Below are positions 35,501 to 48,977 of a DNA stretch of 64,000 nt, one piece after another (positions within the stretch are counted from its first letter, which is position 1; every line of letters starts with the position of its first letter). The position numbers and the translations under genes are program-made. The notes beneath the pieces were generated by a model, which saw only the letters and a program-made list of their open reading frames with translations, ran no database searches and was not told the DNA's origin. This DNA comes from Ustulina deusta (Eukaryota > Ascomycota > Sordariomycetes > Xylariales > Xylariaceae): positions 248,001 to 312,000 of the forward strand of contig JAJNNX010000006.1 of assembly GCA_023159155.1 (NCBI GenBank), in the 5' to 3' direction.

Positions 35501-36568
35501 GAGCCAATCATGACTTGATGTCGGGGAGCGCAAAGGAAGGTATCTGCAATCGCGCTCCACATTTAGATGGGGAAGTCCCCCTGACTCCCGGCCCCCGAAA
35601 ATACTGTACCTAGGTACTAGGTAGTGTAGTGTACGCAAATGGGAACTCAACCTAGCTAGGTAGGTGGAGGCAGGCAGAAGGTGGGCTAGTACCTACACTA
35701 GATGCAGCGCACGCTGTGCCACGGAGCCTTCTCAGAGTGCGACGACTGTTTTGGGCGAGGGGACCACCGGACGTTACACTAACGGTGCGCTGGAGCACCT
35801 TTTGGCACCAACTCACCCACTGTTCCTCTAAAGCCCCCCAAACCCAGCCTGGCTGGCGCTGCCGGATTTTGGGAAATTTGTCGCAATCCCCAACCAACCT
35901 CGCCGCCGGCCTCTTCTCCTGACTTTCCCAATCCTCCACGGTCCTCCTCCCAACCTGCCATTTTGTTTGTTTTTGCCGCAAAGCGACTCGCCAGGACATG
36001 ACCTGACATGACCGATTAATGACCAGATACCCTACTTGCAGTCGCTTTTGGTCCGAAACCGCATCGACTGCACTGCTCATTACTTATCTGGGTCCGGAGC
36101 ATGCAACAATTGCCCGGCTGTCTTCCATCCTACGGCAAACGCCCATTCGTCCTCTTCGGATCCGCCTACGTTCTCTTATCCTCGCATTGCTCAGTCCTAT
36201 CATTGCAACTGTCCGAGCCGATACGCAGGCGCCTAACACAGAGTTTTAGACGCTTGAACCAAGAATACAGGTTTTCACTCGAACTTGATTCGCCTGTCGA
36301 AACCTTCCTCGAATACACTGTATCCGGGCATTCGTGTGCTTGGTCGCGATCCAACCTCGCAGTTGTCGAACCTAGCCATCCCAGTCCGCCCGTTTCCGTT
36401 TCGTGTTTCATCAATCATCCCGCACACATTGTGCTGCCACCCGATATCGACTTAGTCTATCTTAGTCAACGTCGTCGATATTGTCCCATTGCTCTCACAA
36501 GATAAATAATAGGCTTGATCCCGACAGCTCGCTGAGGCCCTTTCTGGGGACTTGGCCTTGCTTCCGAC
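32597..36568. other. Divergent intergenic region between kog1 and the Kelch gene
   Basis: About 4 kb shared by two head-to-head genes. It carries several TAGGTAGGTA/CCTAGG elements (near 33001-33040, 34284-34300, 35608-35625 and 35650-35664), an AT-rich tract at 33400-33530, and a pyrimidine-rich stretch before the Kelch ATG. Short ATG frames in 36019-36500 may be upstream reading frames in the Kelch leader. No separate gene is supported. Confidence 0.5.
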
Positions 36569-39500
36569 ATGGCTTTCCTGTTCAAATCCAAAAAAAATCA
36601 GGATAGAAACATAGCAAGCCGAGACGGCCCTGCTTCAAATGGGATCCAGAGTCCGGCAGGGCGCGTAGCAAGAGATGAAAAACATGCGCGAGCTACACCC
36701 ACAGGTAGCTTGCACTCGTTAGATGAGGGCGGCGGGAGCCCTGATGTCGAAAAATACGCTGCTCGGCGGGCTGCTCAGCAGGACCAGCCGCAACAGATTC
36801 AACCTCAACAGCAGACGAGTGATCTACCTGTAGGTCTAGCGTGCCTAAGCTTTGTCATTATAGCTGACTGACATTTTTCATAGTTCCGCAATGCACCTCA
36901 ACAGAACGTAAACGCGTCATTATACCCGTGGTCGCAGCGCCGGTTGACCTTGACTTCCAACGTGCCTAGCCCATTTCCACGATATGGCGCCGCAGTCAAT
37001 TCCATCTCCTCGAAAGAGGGTGACATCTACATCATGGGTGGTTTAATTAATAGCTCCACAGTTAAGGGAGACCTATGGATCATTGAGGCTGGAAGCAATT
37101 TGGCATGCTACCCCCTTGTAACAACCGCTGAGGCTCCCGGCCCGAGAGTCGGCCATTCATCTTTGTTAGTTGGCAACGCATTCATTGTCTACGGCGGAGA
37201 CACGAAGATTGACGAGACCGATGTGCTGGACGAGACTCTATATCTACTTAATACTTGTACGTGCCAATGCTTTTGCAATGGCAATCTTTTCCGCTTCCTC
37301 CCCTTGCCTCCATGTTCTCTATGTTATGTCTAGCAACACTGGCTAATTTTTTTCAGCCACGAGGCAATGGTCCAGAGCACTACCCGCCGGCCCCCGGCCG
37401 TCTGGCCGTTATGGACATTCGTTGAACATTGTAGGATCAAAAATCTACATTTTTGGTGGCCAGGTAGAAGGGTATTTCATGAATGATCTTGCGGCATTCG
37501 ACTTGAATCAATTGCAAATGCCAAATAATCAATGGGAAATCCTAATTAAAAATTCCGAGAATGGGGTAACATCAACCGGAAAGGTACCCCCTGCGAGAAC
37601 CAATCATTCTATGATCACTTACAATGATAAGATGTATCTGTGAGTAGCCCTGGCATCGGCCTTATTCGCTTGTCTTTGCTAACTGCGATAGCTTTGGCGG
37701 GACGAACGGTTTCCAATGGTTTAACGATGTCTGGTGCTATGATCCTCCCACGAATAAATGGTCCCAGTTGGATTGTATTGGCTATATACCGTCACCACGT
37801 GAGGGCCATTCGGCCGCCCTCATAGAAGATGTCATGTACGTTTTCGGTGGCCGGACCGAGGAAGGGTCAGATCTTGGAGATTTGGCCGCTTTTCGGATTT
37901 CATCACGTCGTTGGTATACATTCCAGAACATGGGACCGACACCTTCCCCTCGGTCTGGTCACAGCATGACCGCTGTGGGAAAGTCGATCGTTGTCGTTGG
38001 AGGAGAACCAAGTTCCGCTACGAATCAAGTCAACGACCTCTCTCTTGTCTATGTTCTTGATACAACTAAAATCCGCTATCCTAACGATGCGCAAATACAG
38101 TCTAACACACAAAAATTGCAGCAGGCAAGGAGACCGAGCGGTGAATCAGCTTCCGGTCGAAGACCACCCTCTCGGGAGGGATCGAACGGGCCAGACCCGA
38201 AGAGACTTCCTGGTGGACCGGCAAGCCCTACAGGTCGGGGGGCAAGCGGAGCGGATATGAGCGGACCGCCTCCTGTCAGCAACGGTATTTCGAAGCTTCC
38301 ACGGGCACAAGGCGCTTCGACGCCTTCTGGTCCACCACCACAGGGACAACCTCCCCGGCCAACTGTTGATACTACTAGCGCAACCCGGCGAATGCGAAAC
38401 ACCTCAATCGAACGGATAGAAAGGGAAGCTGCTGTGGTTGGGCCAGCATCTGCCGGTAGCCTCACACAATCACCTATGTCTCGAGAGGCTGTTAAAGAAG
38501 ATAATCCAATCACCAATGGTCGCAGAACACCGAACCAGCAGCCTAGAAGCGGTTCCAGAGCCGACGTCGTCTCCGCCGATTTATCCAAGTCCAAGCCATC
38601 TCGGCAAGGTCGCGGTCAAGGCTCTGTCGACAGCAGCACTGAACCCGCCCTTAAAAGTGTTGCGAACCGACCTTCTTCACCCCCACCACCAACTCGTCAA
38701 GGGAGCAATCCTTTGTCGCGGAGAGGTTCTAACAGAAATTCGCAGACAGTTGCGTTGCTGAAGGAACTAGATTCTGCGCGCAATCGAAACGCATGGTACG
38801 CCTCAGAGCTTGAATTAGCTCGCAAATCCGGGTATACGTCTAATGCCACGCTGAGTCCTGTACTTGAGGGGCGAGGAGCCGAGACTTTTGATGACGATGA
38901 CAAGCCCCTGATCGAAGCTCTTCTGGCCATGAGACAAGAACTGGCTAACGTCCAGAGCTCTGTAGACAAGCAAGCCGTTCTAGCGGCGAAGCAGATTGCC
39001 GAGGCGGAAAGACAGCGTGATGCCGCAATTCGAGAAGCCGTCTATGCTAAAGCGAAAATGGCTGCTCATTCTGGGAGTGCAGCTAGTACACCGCAGACCG
39101 AGACTGACCGCAGTGCCGATGCCAATGATCATGGCGCTGAAATGAGTCGTAAGCTCGCTGCAGCCTTGAATCTACAGAAGGAATTTCAAACCAATTTGTC
39201 ACGTGCTGGGTCTGAGCTTGCGGCCGAGAGGCGCGCACGTCAGCTTGCGGACGAGACTCTCGGTGCAGCACAAAAACGGATGACAGAGTTGGAATCGTAT
39301 AAGCAAGAAACTTCCTCCGAAATTGAACGACTCAGGGCCGAGTTGCACTTTTCTCAACGTGAAGCTCGAGAACAGTCTATCATTGCAGCTGATGCAGCTG
39401 CGGTTACGAATCTATTACGCATTGAGAAGGATGAGTTTGAGGCTAAATATAATGAGGCCGCTGGGAACAGCGAAGCAAACGATGCGTTGGATTCTTTACG

Positions 39501-41109
39501 CAAAGCTATTGCTATGTCAACTGATATAAGGAACCATCTCGAGCGGAAATACGACGAAGAGCGATCCCAACGGGAGGCTGTCGAGTCAAAATTAAACAAG
39601 CTCAAGACTGAGCATGAGGCAAGTACGGCCGAGTTAGTAGCTGTTAGCCAACGATTACGAGACACCGAAGAGCTTGCTGAACGTAGCGCGGCTGAGGCTG
39701 AGGCACATCGCCAGGCCGTACTCTCTGGGCTGGAGAAGCTCACAAACGACCCGAGCAAGGTTAACCGAGCTGATGCAGAACGCATCGCCGTTCTTCAAAG
39801 TCAAGTCGGCGAAGCCAACGCCCTTGTCAAGAAGTATCAACAAGAAGCTGATGCTGCTGCTGATAAGCTTCGTAGTGCGGAGGAGCGCATTGCTGGGCTT
39901 GAAGCGTACCAAGAGCAATCGAGTAGGGAGGGTGTCACTATTCGCAGGCAGTTACAGTCTGCCCTTAGAGATACCCAGTCACTCCAGGCTCTGAATTCAG
40001 ATCTCAAAAACCAACTGGCAAATCAACAGCTCGAAACTAACGCCATGACTGTGCAATACAACACGCTCAAAAACATTCTAGGAGAGAGAGGCATTAGCCC
40101 CACAAGCGTTTCTCGCGTGCGAGGAGGCATAGGAGCCCGTACAGACTCTCCGGATGTAACTCGTGCTGTAGAACTGGAACGGCAGCTCGCTGAAGCAGTT
40201 GCAACACATGAGGAGACAAAACAGAGTTTCATTGCCCAGGCACAGGAAACCGAGGCAGCTTATCGTGAACGCATAGTGCAGCTTGAAAATGACTATCAGT
40301 CTGCTGTCCATTATGTAAAAGGCACTGAGAAGATGCTTAAGCGGATGAAAGAAGAATTGGCTAAGTCTAAAGCCGATAACACTCGTTTGAAGAATGAGAA
40401 TTTTGACCTGGAATCTCGAGTTGGTGCCTCTGACAACTCAGCCGCAGTTGATTGGGAAGCGGAACGATCGACTCTGGAAATGAAGATACAGACGCTAGAA
40501 GAAGAGATGAAAGCGTCCTCAGTACAGCTCGATCAGCGGCTTGCCGAATTGCGGGAAGAACTCGACGCTGTTAAAAGTGAACGTGACACCGCCACAAAAT
40601 CGAGTGAGGACTATCAGGAGCGGTTGTTGGCTCAGAAGAAAGATCTTGAGCAGCTGCAGCAAGAGAACGCTCTAGTCGAAAAACGGGCCCAAGAGGCCGA
40701 AGAAAAAGTCAATCTCCTTCTCGACCAAGTTGGAACTTCTGTAGGCAATTACCGAAGGCGGAGTCGGATGAACTCTGATCCAAATGACAATCCCCCAACC
40801 ATGAATGGCAAAGGACACGCCCGGCAGGAAAGCTCGGAAGCTGAAAGCCTCTACGAGGAGCTTGGCGATGCTAGGAACAGTGCAGCTCTAGAGAACTTGG
40901 CCAGTGAGCTCGACATGCTTCGAAATCATTGGGAGACGAGGAACAAGAGCTACCGCCTTTCAAATGCATTTGATTTTGAGACATCCAAGAGCGTTGACGA
41001 GGGTCATGGTCTGGGACTTAGCGAAAGTCTGGCTGACTGGAGGAAGCGACTCGATACAGAAGAGCACGAGAGCGATGATCGAGCTGTGAAAAGCGGCAGT
41101 GGTCTATAA
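36569..41109 (+). CDS. Kelch-repeat/coiled-coil polarity protein (Tea1/Kel1 type)
   Basis: Four exons (36569-36829, 36884-37256, 37357-37639, 37692-41109) give 1,444 residues; the 54-, 100- and 52-nt introns have GT-AG ends and compatible phases. After a Gln-rich head, about residues 105-435 form a six-bladed Kelch propeller. Its blades are seen as IYIMGG, FIVYGG, KIYIFGG, FGGTNGFQWFNDVW, VMYVFGG and IVVVGGE, each with PSPR/GHS companions. A Ser/Pro/Arg-rich linker of about 200 residues follows, then a very long coiled coil (about 645-1,330) rich in Glu, Gln, Lys and Ala, and an acidic tail. This is the order of fission yeast Tea1, budding yeast Kel1/Kel2 and Aspergillus KelA. Those proteins ride microtubule plus ends or sit at the growing tip, marking growth sites and recruiting formins and polarity factors. 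Length and layout fit well. Confidence 0.93.
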
Positions 41110-43772
41110 GACGTAATGGCACCCTGGGTACCACTGGGCTCTCGGTCACTTAAGGCTGGTAATTGAATTGTGGTCTTTGACGAAATGAAGGAGACGATAC
41201 CCTGTATATTCCGTTACGGCCGTTTGCGTTGCGTAATGTGTAACACGACATGTTATGGCATTTATCATTCTATTCTGTTGTTTTCTGATGTTTCGAACTT
41301 TGGTTTCTCGCGACTTTTAGTTCTGTTGGTTCATGATGTGGCATCTTCAGCCAACAGTTATTCGCATTACTAATTGATGCAATTCTTATTACCGCTTTCT
41401 TCGCTTCCTACTCTTCCCATATTATCCTTTTCGACGATACACACGGCATCCTCATCTGTGGGGGATCCATAAGCGACCTAGGGCCTTGCTGGACGAGCAC
41501 AGAAAGGCTGGATAATTGATACCTTGAGTCTCCTATTTAGGCACTCGAAGGCCAAAGCACCAGATGGATATGGTTATCTCAATTTCAAAGTCTTCACTCG
41601 TAAGACATAATGTACAGTTCTAGCACAGCTTAACTGTCACGAAGAAGAAGACGATGTATTTGTCTGATTAGGTGACTGAGGTCACAATGGGAAGCCGACT
41701 CTCAGCGTGCAATAACTGTACTTAGCAGCTAAATGAGGAACGAAGTTCTTTACTGGTTGATTTAAATATTGGTCTTCGTATTCTGTCATCTGTGTGAGAA
41801 TACATATTTTCGCGATTTGTCCGTCTTCGGACAGTCCTGCCCCAGACATAAGCGCGCAAGATCGCCGAGTATTGTTTGTTTCTCTTCTCTTTTACTTAGG
41901 AGCAATGCCTAAGACATGAGTATTACAATATTTAGGGTATAGTAATGTACGGGTCTGCCTAAATAGGTAGGTAGTAGATAGTACCTATCGGCAACCCTCT
42001 GGCCAATAAAACGAGATTGAATGCTATCCCCTTTATTCAGTTCGCCTTCGTCTTTATTCATTCGCCGTCCGAAGCCCAAAGGTCCTGGCATAGCAGGTAT
42101 GTTCCAAGAAATTTCTCCTAAACTTGGAAGATGCGACTAATACGTGCTCCTCCCTTGTGCCTTGTGAGCCATCTCTGTTCTCCTGGTCCCCACACATCCC
42201 ATCGCCCCAAGATTTCGCGGTTGGCAAAAATACCCCTTCTCTTAAGCTCCCTGGCTTCCCAAAGAGCTATCCCATTGGCGTGATATTATTCTACGCATAC
42301 GTCCCTCGCAGAGCCAGATTCACCCTGTCGCTTCTCGGCGCTGCAGTGCTTAGTCATGTGTGCTGATTCGACTGCCCTCGTCCAGTTTGAGCCACGGATC
42401 CTAAATCGTGAAAGAGCAGTAGAGAGAAGCGGCATTCTAGATTCGTTATTGGTAGTGCGTGGATAAGTCCCTATTACCTGGAGATGAAAGGTAAAAAGAC
42501 AATGCTTACACGCAGTACGCGGTAAGGATACCAGGCATATTTGCTATCTCCTTCCTCATTCTACTTTGAGCATCGAAGTATCTGAGTCTGCAAAACTCGC
42601 AGAACTTCTCTACTGCGCTGAGCATCACCTTCCGGCACCGGGGTCATCCATTCATGGCCGCTCGTCAGTATAACCAGCGATCAATGACACACGAACACGA
42701 AACCAAATGGCTCACATGTTGAAAAAAGAGGCAACCCTAAATTCTACCATCGTTCTCTTATCCCGAAATCCCGCCTTCAAACAAATCTGATAACAACTCG
42801 AGCATACTCGAAGACTTTAAGTAGCAAAACTTACCTGAATTCAGTATCTTCATGAATACAGAAGAAGAACAAGAAAAAAAAAACTCATGTCCAACCCAAA
42901 GATTTAAACCCACGCTCTTGCCCTCCTCCCCAATCAGATTTATCTGCCTACCGAACCTAGCTACCTATACTACAATTATATATAGGCATGTCCTACCCCA
43001 CAATATCTAAAACAGGGCTTGCTCGCTGCAGCCAGCCCGCAAGCCACCGCCACAACGTGGGAGAACCAGCCAGGGTAAGGTGGCAGGGGGTTCGTTCGAG
43101 ACGCGACTTGAGACACGCAATGTGCCTCTTCCGTGTCCCAGGTGGCGCCGGCAGAAGTTTCAATCCAAGCAAGCCGAAGGAAAGGGGGAACGAGGAAAAG
43201 GGTATTCCTGGGAGTTTATGGAACGGGACGGGCCGCGATGCGCTGGGGTTACGGCCTTTCTTATTCCCAATCGACTACGAGTAACCTAAGCCCAAGTTAC
43301 AATCATCGGCCAGACATCTGTCTAAAAGCTGTTAACTCATTGGGTAAAATGTCATAGCGCAGCGTACCTTGTATTTGCTGGAAATGTGCTTGTTCGAATT
43401 CGTGGCTAACTGATTACTATGTGACAAACCCACTCCAACCATCGACACCTCTCCTACTCGGTGAAAAAGAACTTGAACAATAAAAAGTTGAAAAGATACA
43501 AAATAGCCTTCTAGAAACCGAAAGTATATGTGATGCAACACAGTGGTGGCAGGTATCCAGTGCCAAAGCCCCGCCGTGATTAGGAATATAGTTGTTGCGC
43601 CCCTCCTTTTCTAGGTTCCTTCATGAACTAGCATCGTAATAAATGTTCCTCGACGGGCATCATAGATACATACAACTGGCCTAGGCCGTTCGCTACCGCA
43701 ACGCCCATCACCAAATTAGGGTATGACGTTCACAGACTCCCCGATGAAACCTTGTCCTCACGGTCTCTCTGG
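41110..43772. other. Convergent intergenic region
   Basis: Starts with the 3' region of the Kelch gene. Contains a TAGGTAGG element near 41966. I find no supportable gene; the overlapping frames at 42988-43357 lack motifs. Confidence 0.5.
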
Positions 43773-45453
43773 TTATTGCCCAGCAGATGCAAGACATTGC
43801 TGTTGCTGCGCCTGGCAATCGCTTACTGTGAATCCAGCTTTTCCGGAATTGGCAGCGTCGGAGCAAGCGTTCTGCTGTATGTCACAGCTACGTTGGATAG
43901 CGGCTCCTTGATTGACAAAGGTGTTCCCGTTGACCGAGAAGGGTCTCGAAGAGTCACCCGAGTTGGTGACAGAAGGGGCGGTTATGCCGCCCAATGCGCC
44001 GCTATTCTGCGAGTTGTTAGCTTGATTATTGCCGGTTTGCGCCCCCGTTGAGGAATTACTGTTCTGTCCCTGACCAAACTGGCTGTTCTGTCCGTTCTGA
44101 CCATTTTGGCCATTCTGGTTGTTCTGACCATTCTGCCCGTTTTGGTTGTTCTGACCATTGTTGCCATTGTTTCCGTTGTTGTTGTTGTTGTTGTTATTGC
44201 TAGCGCCAACTACTTTTATTAGCGAGGGCCTCACTAGAACGGTAGTGAGCACATACCAGTAAAGCGGACGCAGTCATCCTGGGCGCCACGCTGGGCAACG
44301 GGCATGAGCACAGGTTGATGGTTGGCAGCAGAGGACATGGAGCAGAGACGGTAATTACCGGCAGGAAGCCCACCAGTGACGTCTGCTGCAAGAAGACCCT
44401 GTCCGTTTCCAGCATCGTTGATACCTTTGAAAAAGGCGAATTGAGTCGCATCGAGAGGTGTAGTCGGGTTCAGTGAGTTACCCAGATCCTGAACAGTTAC
44501 GTGGGTGTGGCCAATAATGTTACCGGAACCATCTAAATCCTGAGGGGCCGTGTAATATGTGCGAGCGGCATTAGTGAAAGTGCCCGGGGCGAAGTTGGCA
44601 ACCTGGATCTGGATCTTGAAGTCCTGGTTGGCTTCAATGTCATCGCCGTTCTGTGGGTTGACAAAAACGCTGGAAACCATGTTCGTCTTGGCGGGGATGT
44701 TACCCATCACTGTCAAGTGTCAGAATGAGGTAGAATAAAGCTAGCGACTTGGCTGAGAAAGGGCTAAACTTACCAACACCATTGCAGGAGCCTCCCGTAT
44801 TTTGAAGACCATTGGTCAGAGTTTTGCCCGAGCAGAAGTTGATGAAATTGGCGGCGTCCCTATATCATATTAGATCATGCTTTGAACTCGCCTACGGCTA
44901 CCAAGGAATCACTCACGTTTGGGAAGGTGCCTCGCCAGTCGCCGTGTCCGGGTCGCCATCAGAAGCGGAACCTGTCTGAACGGCATTGGCATCCAAGGTA
45001 AGGGCAGCGTTGCCTATAGCTTCATGTAAGCAAATTTCTTACAAACTAAACAAAAATGCCATCCCCGGAATTCTTGAGACTTACTGTTCCCGTTGTTGTT
45101 GTTGTTGTTGCCCTGATTGTTGCCTTGATTGTTGGCCTGGTTGTTCCCCTGGTCTGATGACGCTGTCAGTACATCGACAGAGAACCGTAGAAAAAGGGAA
45201 TTCACTGTTTTGGTTATTTTGCCCACCCTGGCCGCGTCCATCTAGAGTAATTGGTCAACCTCCCTCCGGGTGTAATTGTACGGTTTGGTGACTACTAACT
45301 GCCGCGGAATCTACTGGCTTCAACATCCTGCCGACTTTGAAGGGATCGGAGCGCTCGACGGTTCACAATACTGTCAAATGGACGGTGGATCGTGGAAGCT
45401 TCGGCGATCGCCGTGAGGCTGAGGAGCCCGAGGAGAATGTTCTTGGTCTGCAT
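43773..45453 (-). CDS. Secreted Asn/Gly/Gln-rich conserved fungal protein
   Basis: Seven exons (45300-45453, 45206-45241, 45085-45153, 44917-45013, 44774-44859, 44257-44709, 43773-44212) encode 444 residues; every join keeps frame. The signal peptide is MQTKNILLGLLSLTAIAEA. Two tiny exons (36 and 69 nt) encode a QNNQN/NNQGNN low-complexity stretch. The conserved core follows: DAANFINFCSGKTLTNGLQ, VMGNIPAKTNMVSSVFVNPQ, YYTAPQDLDG, IIGHTHVTVQDL, FAFFKGINDAGNGQG and GLPAGNYRLCSMSSAANHQP. A second Asn/Gly/Gln repeat and a cysteine-bearing end (SCDIQQNACSD, VSDCQAQQQQC) close the protein. From memory, database entries for this ascomycete family are often mislabelled 'ribosomal protein s17', although the signal peptide shows it is extracellular. 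Function unknown; a cell-wall or matrix role is likely (inference). Confidence 0.88.
44070..44200 (-). repeat. Low-complexity NGQN coding repeat
   Basis: Imperfect short units encode QNNQNGQNGQ-type sequence at the start of the last exon of the secreted Asn-rich gene, beginning with an AAC run that encodes seven asparagines. Confidence 0.9.
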
Positions 45454-48400
45454 GGTTGCGAGTCTTTATGCGATGGGATGATGTGACGACGGCAAGTCCC
45501 TTTACTACCCTAGTTCGGAGGCGAGAATTCAAGTGTTGTAGAAATGGTTCCAGACCGTTTTCGAATAGTTGAAAAAAGAATGTGTCACAGACAGTGAATC
45601 GAAAGGAACGAATGAACAAGACACACTACCAGCGCATTATTCGGAAAGAAAAGAAAGGATAGAAATCCGAGGTAAGAAAGCGGCTTGAAGAAGAGAACTG
45701 GATTGGATTAAAACGAGTCGGAGAGAGACGGCCAAGACTTTTCTCTTATACTTAATCTCCTACATCAAGACATGGCAGGCAGGCATCTCGGACGGCCAGT
45801 GCTTGAGACCAGGAACGACATCATAATCCCCTTGCAGGTCAGGGACCTGGAAAGGAGCCATATCCACAGACTCAAAACAAAATGACAACGGTAGCACGGT
45901 AGCTGAGGCGAGCAAATGACAGGGTCTGCCAAGGAGTCGTGATCCTGGTGGTTATAGGGGCAGGGGTGCGGGCGGGAGGAGTTCTTTCGAAGCCCAAGCT
46001 GCATCAGACTGAGCAGGGGTACAGGAGCTTAATCGAATCTCGCCCAACGGAATTTTCTGCTCGACGGGACACCGATTGAAGCATTAGAGAGCCTATAGTG
46101 TACCGCTGTGCTGGCGGCACACACGCCACGGAGGGCGGGGAAACTGGCTGATTGGCTGAAGAGGTTGAGATGGAGATGGCATCAGACGGTATGTCTGGTC
46201 AAGATGGGCGGCTGAAGAGTGTCTGACAACCAGTAGAAGACGTGATTACACTATCCAATGCTAGTGTGCTTGGCCGCTTGGCCGCTTGGCTCGCATCAAG
46301 TGCTACGAGACGCGAAACACCTACTGTATACTGTAGCGCAGTTCTGGTTGCATTTGAAAAGGAAGCTTCACATCAGATGGGAGTCGATCCTACATCGTAT
46401 AACGTCGTGGTAGGATGTGAATCTGGTGAATGGCACAGCAGATCTTGAGGAGCAATGGATGTCACCAGTGATGTTTGTACTTTAGCTGTGAGCTGCCAAC
46501 TTCGGATTGGTGAGTGCAAGTGTCTTGCATGGGGTGCACTAGGTATTGATACGGGGTAACGACGCATCCCTGTTGAGCGACTCGAGATTGAAGGAATACA
46601 GGAAAGCAGAGACGGATTCCCGGGCCAGTGTCTGGAGGAGACAGCAGAGGAGAGAGACTTTTGGGAGTTGTCTCCACTTCGACACTCAGGCTGCTGCAAG
46701 CATTAGATAGATGGCTTATCGATTGCCGAGACCCGACATCGAGGGGGACCGGGGGTGGGTCAAGAGGAGTCTCTTGAGGCTCCAGACGTCGCAGATCCGC
46801 CTGGGCAAGCTCCACTCATCAGAGGATAAGCCACTCAGAAGACGGTATTCCCCGCCGGGGGGTCACTATAGCGTCTCATACAGGGGCTCTGATACGAAAC
46901 GCCCTAAGAGCGTACTGAGCAGTAGAGGTATAGGTATATCTAGGGAATATTCCAGTAGGTATGTACACTAGATACGGCGCGTAAGGACATGGCTCTGATC
47001 GACTTTTGTTACTTCACCACATCAATTTCGCTCACTCTTCCCCCAGTTGCGCCGTTTGTTTCTACTATACTCCTTCCACTATACCCAAAAATGATCTGGC
47101 GCTTGGCGTTCTGTCGATTATGGTTGTCGTCGATCGCTGGGATACCTAACAGCCGGTCGGAAACTTGTTTGCACTCCCTTGTCAACTGAATGTCAGCCAT
47201 GCCATCTCAAATTGCGAAACTGCCACCGCACTTGGTCTCTCACCCTGTTCCAAAGTAAGTGTGCTCGATGATTTACCGCACGGCGCCCAGACATGAGATC
47301 GACGTTGCCATGGCCTCCCGGCCGACCAAGAACATGTCGAACCCGCCGCCGCTCGCTGGCATGCGGGAGATAGCCGCATCGTGGAGTGTACATGGTCAAA
47401 CCTGATCTACCTACTAATCTAATCTGGATTAACCTTTCGCAGAGTATTCTCGAAATGATGTGATAGCAGATGGCATCACTGTTTCTTTTTCTTGGTGCCT
47501 AGAATGCTAAAGTGTGGCTGTCCGCCGTCTCGCACGGCTACTGTCACTGACATCGAACCGTGGATCAGATGGTCCATCTAATTCGAGATCACATCATCAA
47601 AATTGAAAGCCACACACCAACTTGCAACGATGCCTGCCTAAAGGTTCAATGTACGTGTAGTCGCTTTGCGGCCCCGCATACGCCGTCTCGAGGCTGAAGG
47701 CATCCCTCGATGTATGTATGCCAGTTTAGGCGGTAAGATCGCGGATGCAGGTACCGATAGTATCAGGACGATGAAACTACCATAGCCTGTCGCCCGCATT
47801 ATCTCCGGAGGAATTCCTTGCGCCACGACTAGCACATCTAAGGAGGGAAGCCTTGACTGCTAATAAGCCTCCTTGCCTCATCTCGTCATGTAGCTCGCTA
47901 CCAAAGTCTAGGTACCCCTGTTGCTCGGTTAGCTTAGCCGACCTAGCAAGGACCCAGTGTAGATGAGCCTTTTACAAATGGGCTCGTTCTGCTTTCCGAG
48001 CTCAAATCTGCTAGGAATAGAGCTCATCAGCTAGATGTACTACACTACAACGTCTGGTGAAATCACACAATTTCCCTTTCACAATGTGAATAGTATGAAG
48101 CTGGGGAGCGGATTACACTATAGGCTACGCTGTCTTTCGCAACCACTCCTATCACGTCAACCGGATTCCGATGTAATCATCATCAACCTCGTGAATGACA
48201 GCTTAGGATCCATCCCAAACATAGGGTGAAACTACAACCCCTACCCTATACCAGCTGCGGAATAAGTGCGGTCACGAGGTTGCTCTGAACCATTCCGGTC
48301 GCCGTGGTTTACACTAGTGTATCAGTCATCAGATAGTTATCATCGCTATTCCAACCCGCAAGCGGAGCTGTTCATCTTTCTTTCAGCGCCAACCCCTTGC

Positions 48401-48977
48401 GTAGATCTGATGAAAGATTTCCGAATATTCAGATGATAGGATCGGTAATTGGTACTTTCTACTGTAACATGAGGTTGAGCTGGTTGTTTCGGCGGGTATT
48501 ACACTAGACGCCCTCCTCTGAGATATTTAGGCGCCCCGTGTACCCTAGTCATCTCTATTTACCTTCCTCTTTCTACCTACATGTAGAAATGTCTGTTGCG
48601 CTAGAGAGGTAGGTGTTGCAGACTACATTCATTCCCTGACGACACAGTACTATCTGGTTCGGGCGAATGTTGAATTTGAGCAAACTACCCCCCCTAAATA
48701 GCGGTAGCTATGGAGTTTCCAGAGTATGGTGTTGAGATGAGGCAGTCCTATAAACCTAGTTTCTATTCCTTCTTCAAATTCCTACGTTGCAGAGCCGTCA
48801 GGGTAGCGTTCGTGAAAGATCCCCCTTCAGGGGGTTAGTTTGTAAGTATTTCTCCCAGGTAACCTCGGCACAGCCGATTTCTCTTCCAGAAAAATCTTTA
48901 ACGAAAGCGGCGTAGTGTGTCTACAAACGAGATCTGTGGCGATTCTGTCTAGACCGATACGAGAATGAAGGCTTCTG
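45454..48977. other. Gene-poor spacer
   Basis: The first few hundred bases are the promoter of the Asn-rich gene. The rest holds short frames only (for example minus 46462-46815, plus 47200-47400) with no recognisable domain. Confidence 0.45.
45743..45750 (-). promoter_or_regulatory. Possible TATA box of the Asn-rich secreted gene
   Basis: On the minus strand TATAAGAG lies about 290 bases upstream of the ATG at 45453. This implies a longish leader; no closer TATA-like site is evident. Confidence 0.35.

Noticed and set aside
35652..36249. Open frames before the Kelch gene
   Set aside because: Located in the probable leader; pyrimidine-rich composition creates long frames on the opposite strand.
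38076..38594. 172-codon minus frame inside the Kelch gene
   Set aside because: Antisense shadow of the Ser/Pro/Gly-rich linker of the Kelch protein.
47200..47400. Possible small two-exon plus gene starting with MPSQIAKLPPHL
   Set aside because: The only available intron would be about 36 nt, too short, and nothing else supports it.
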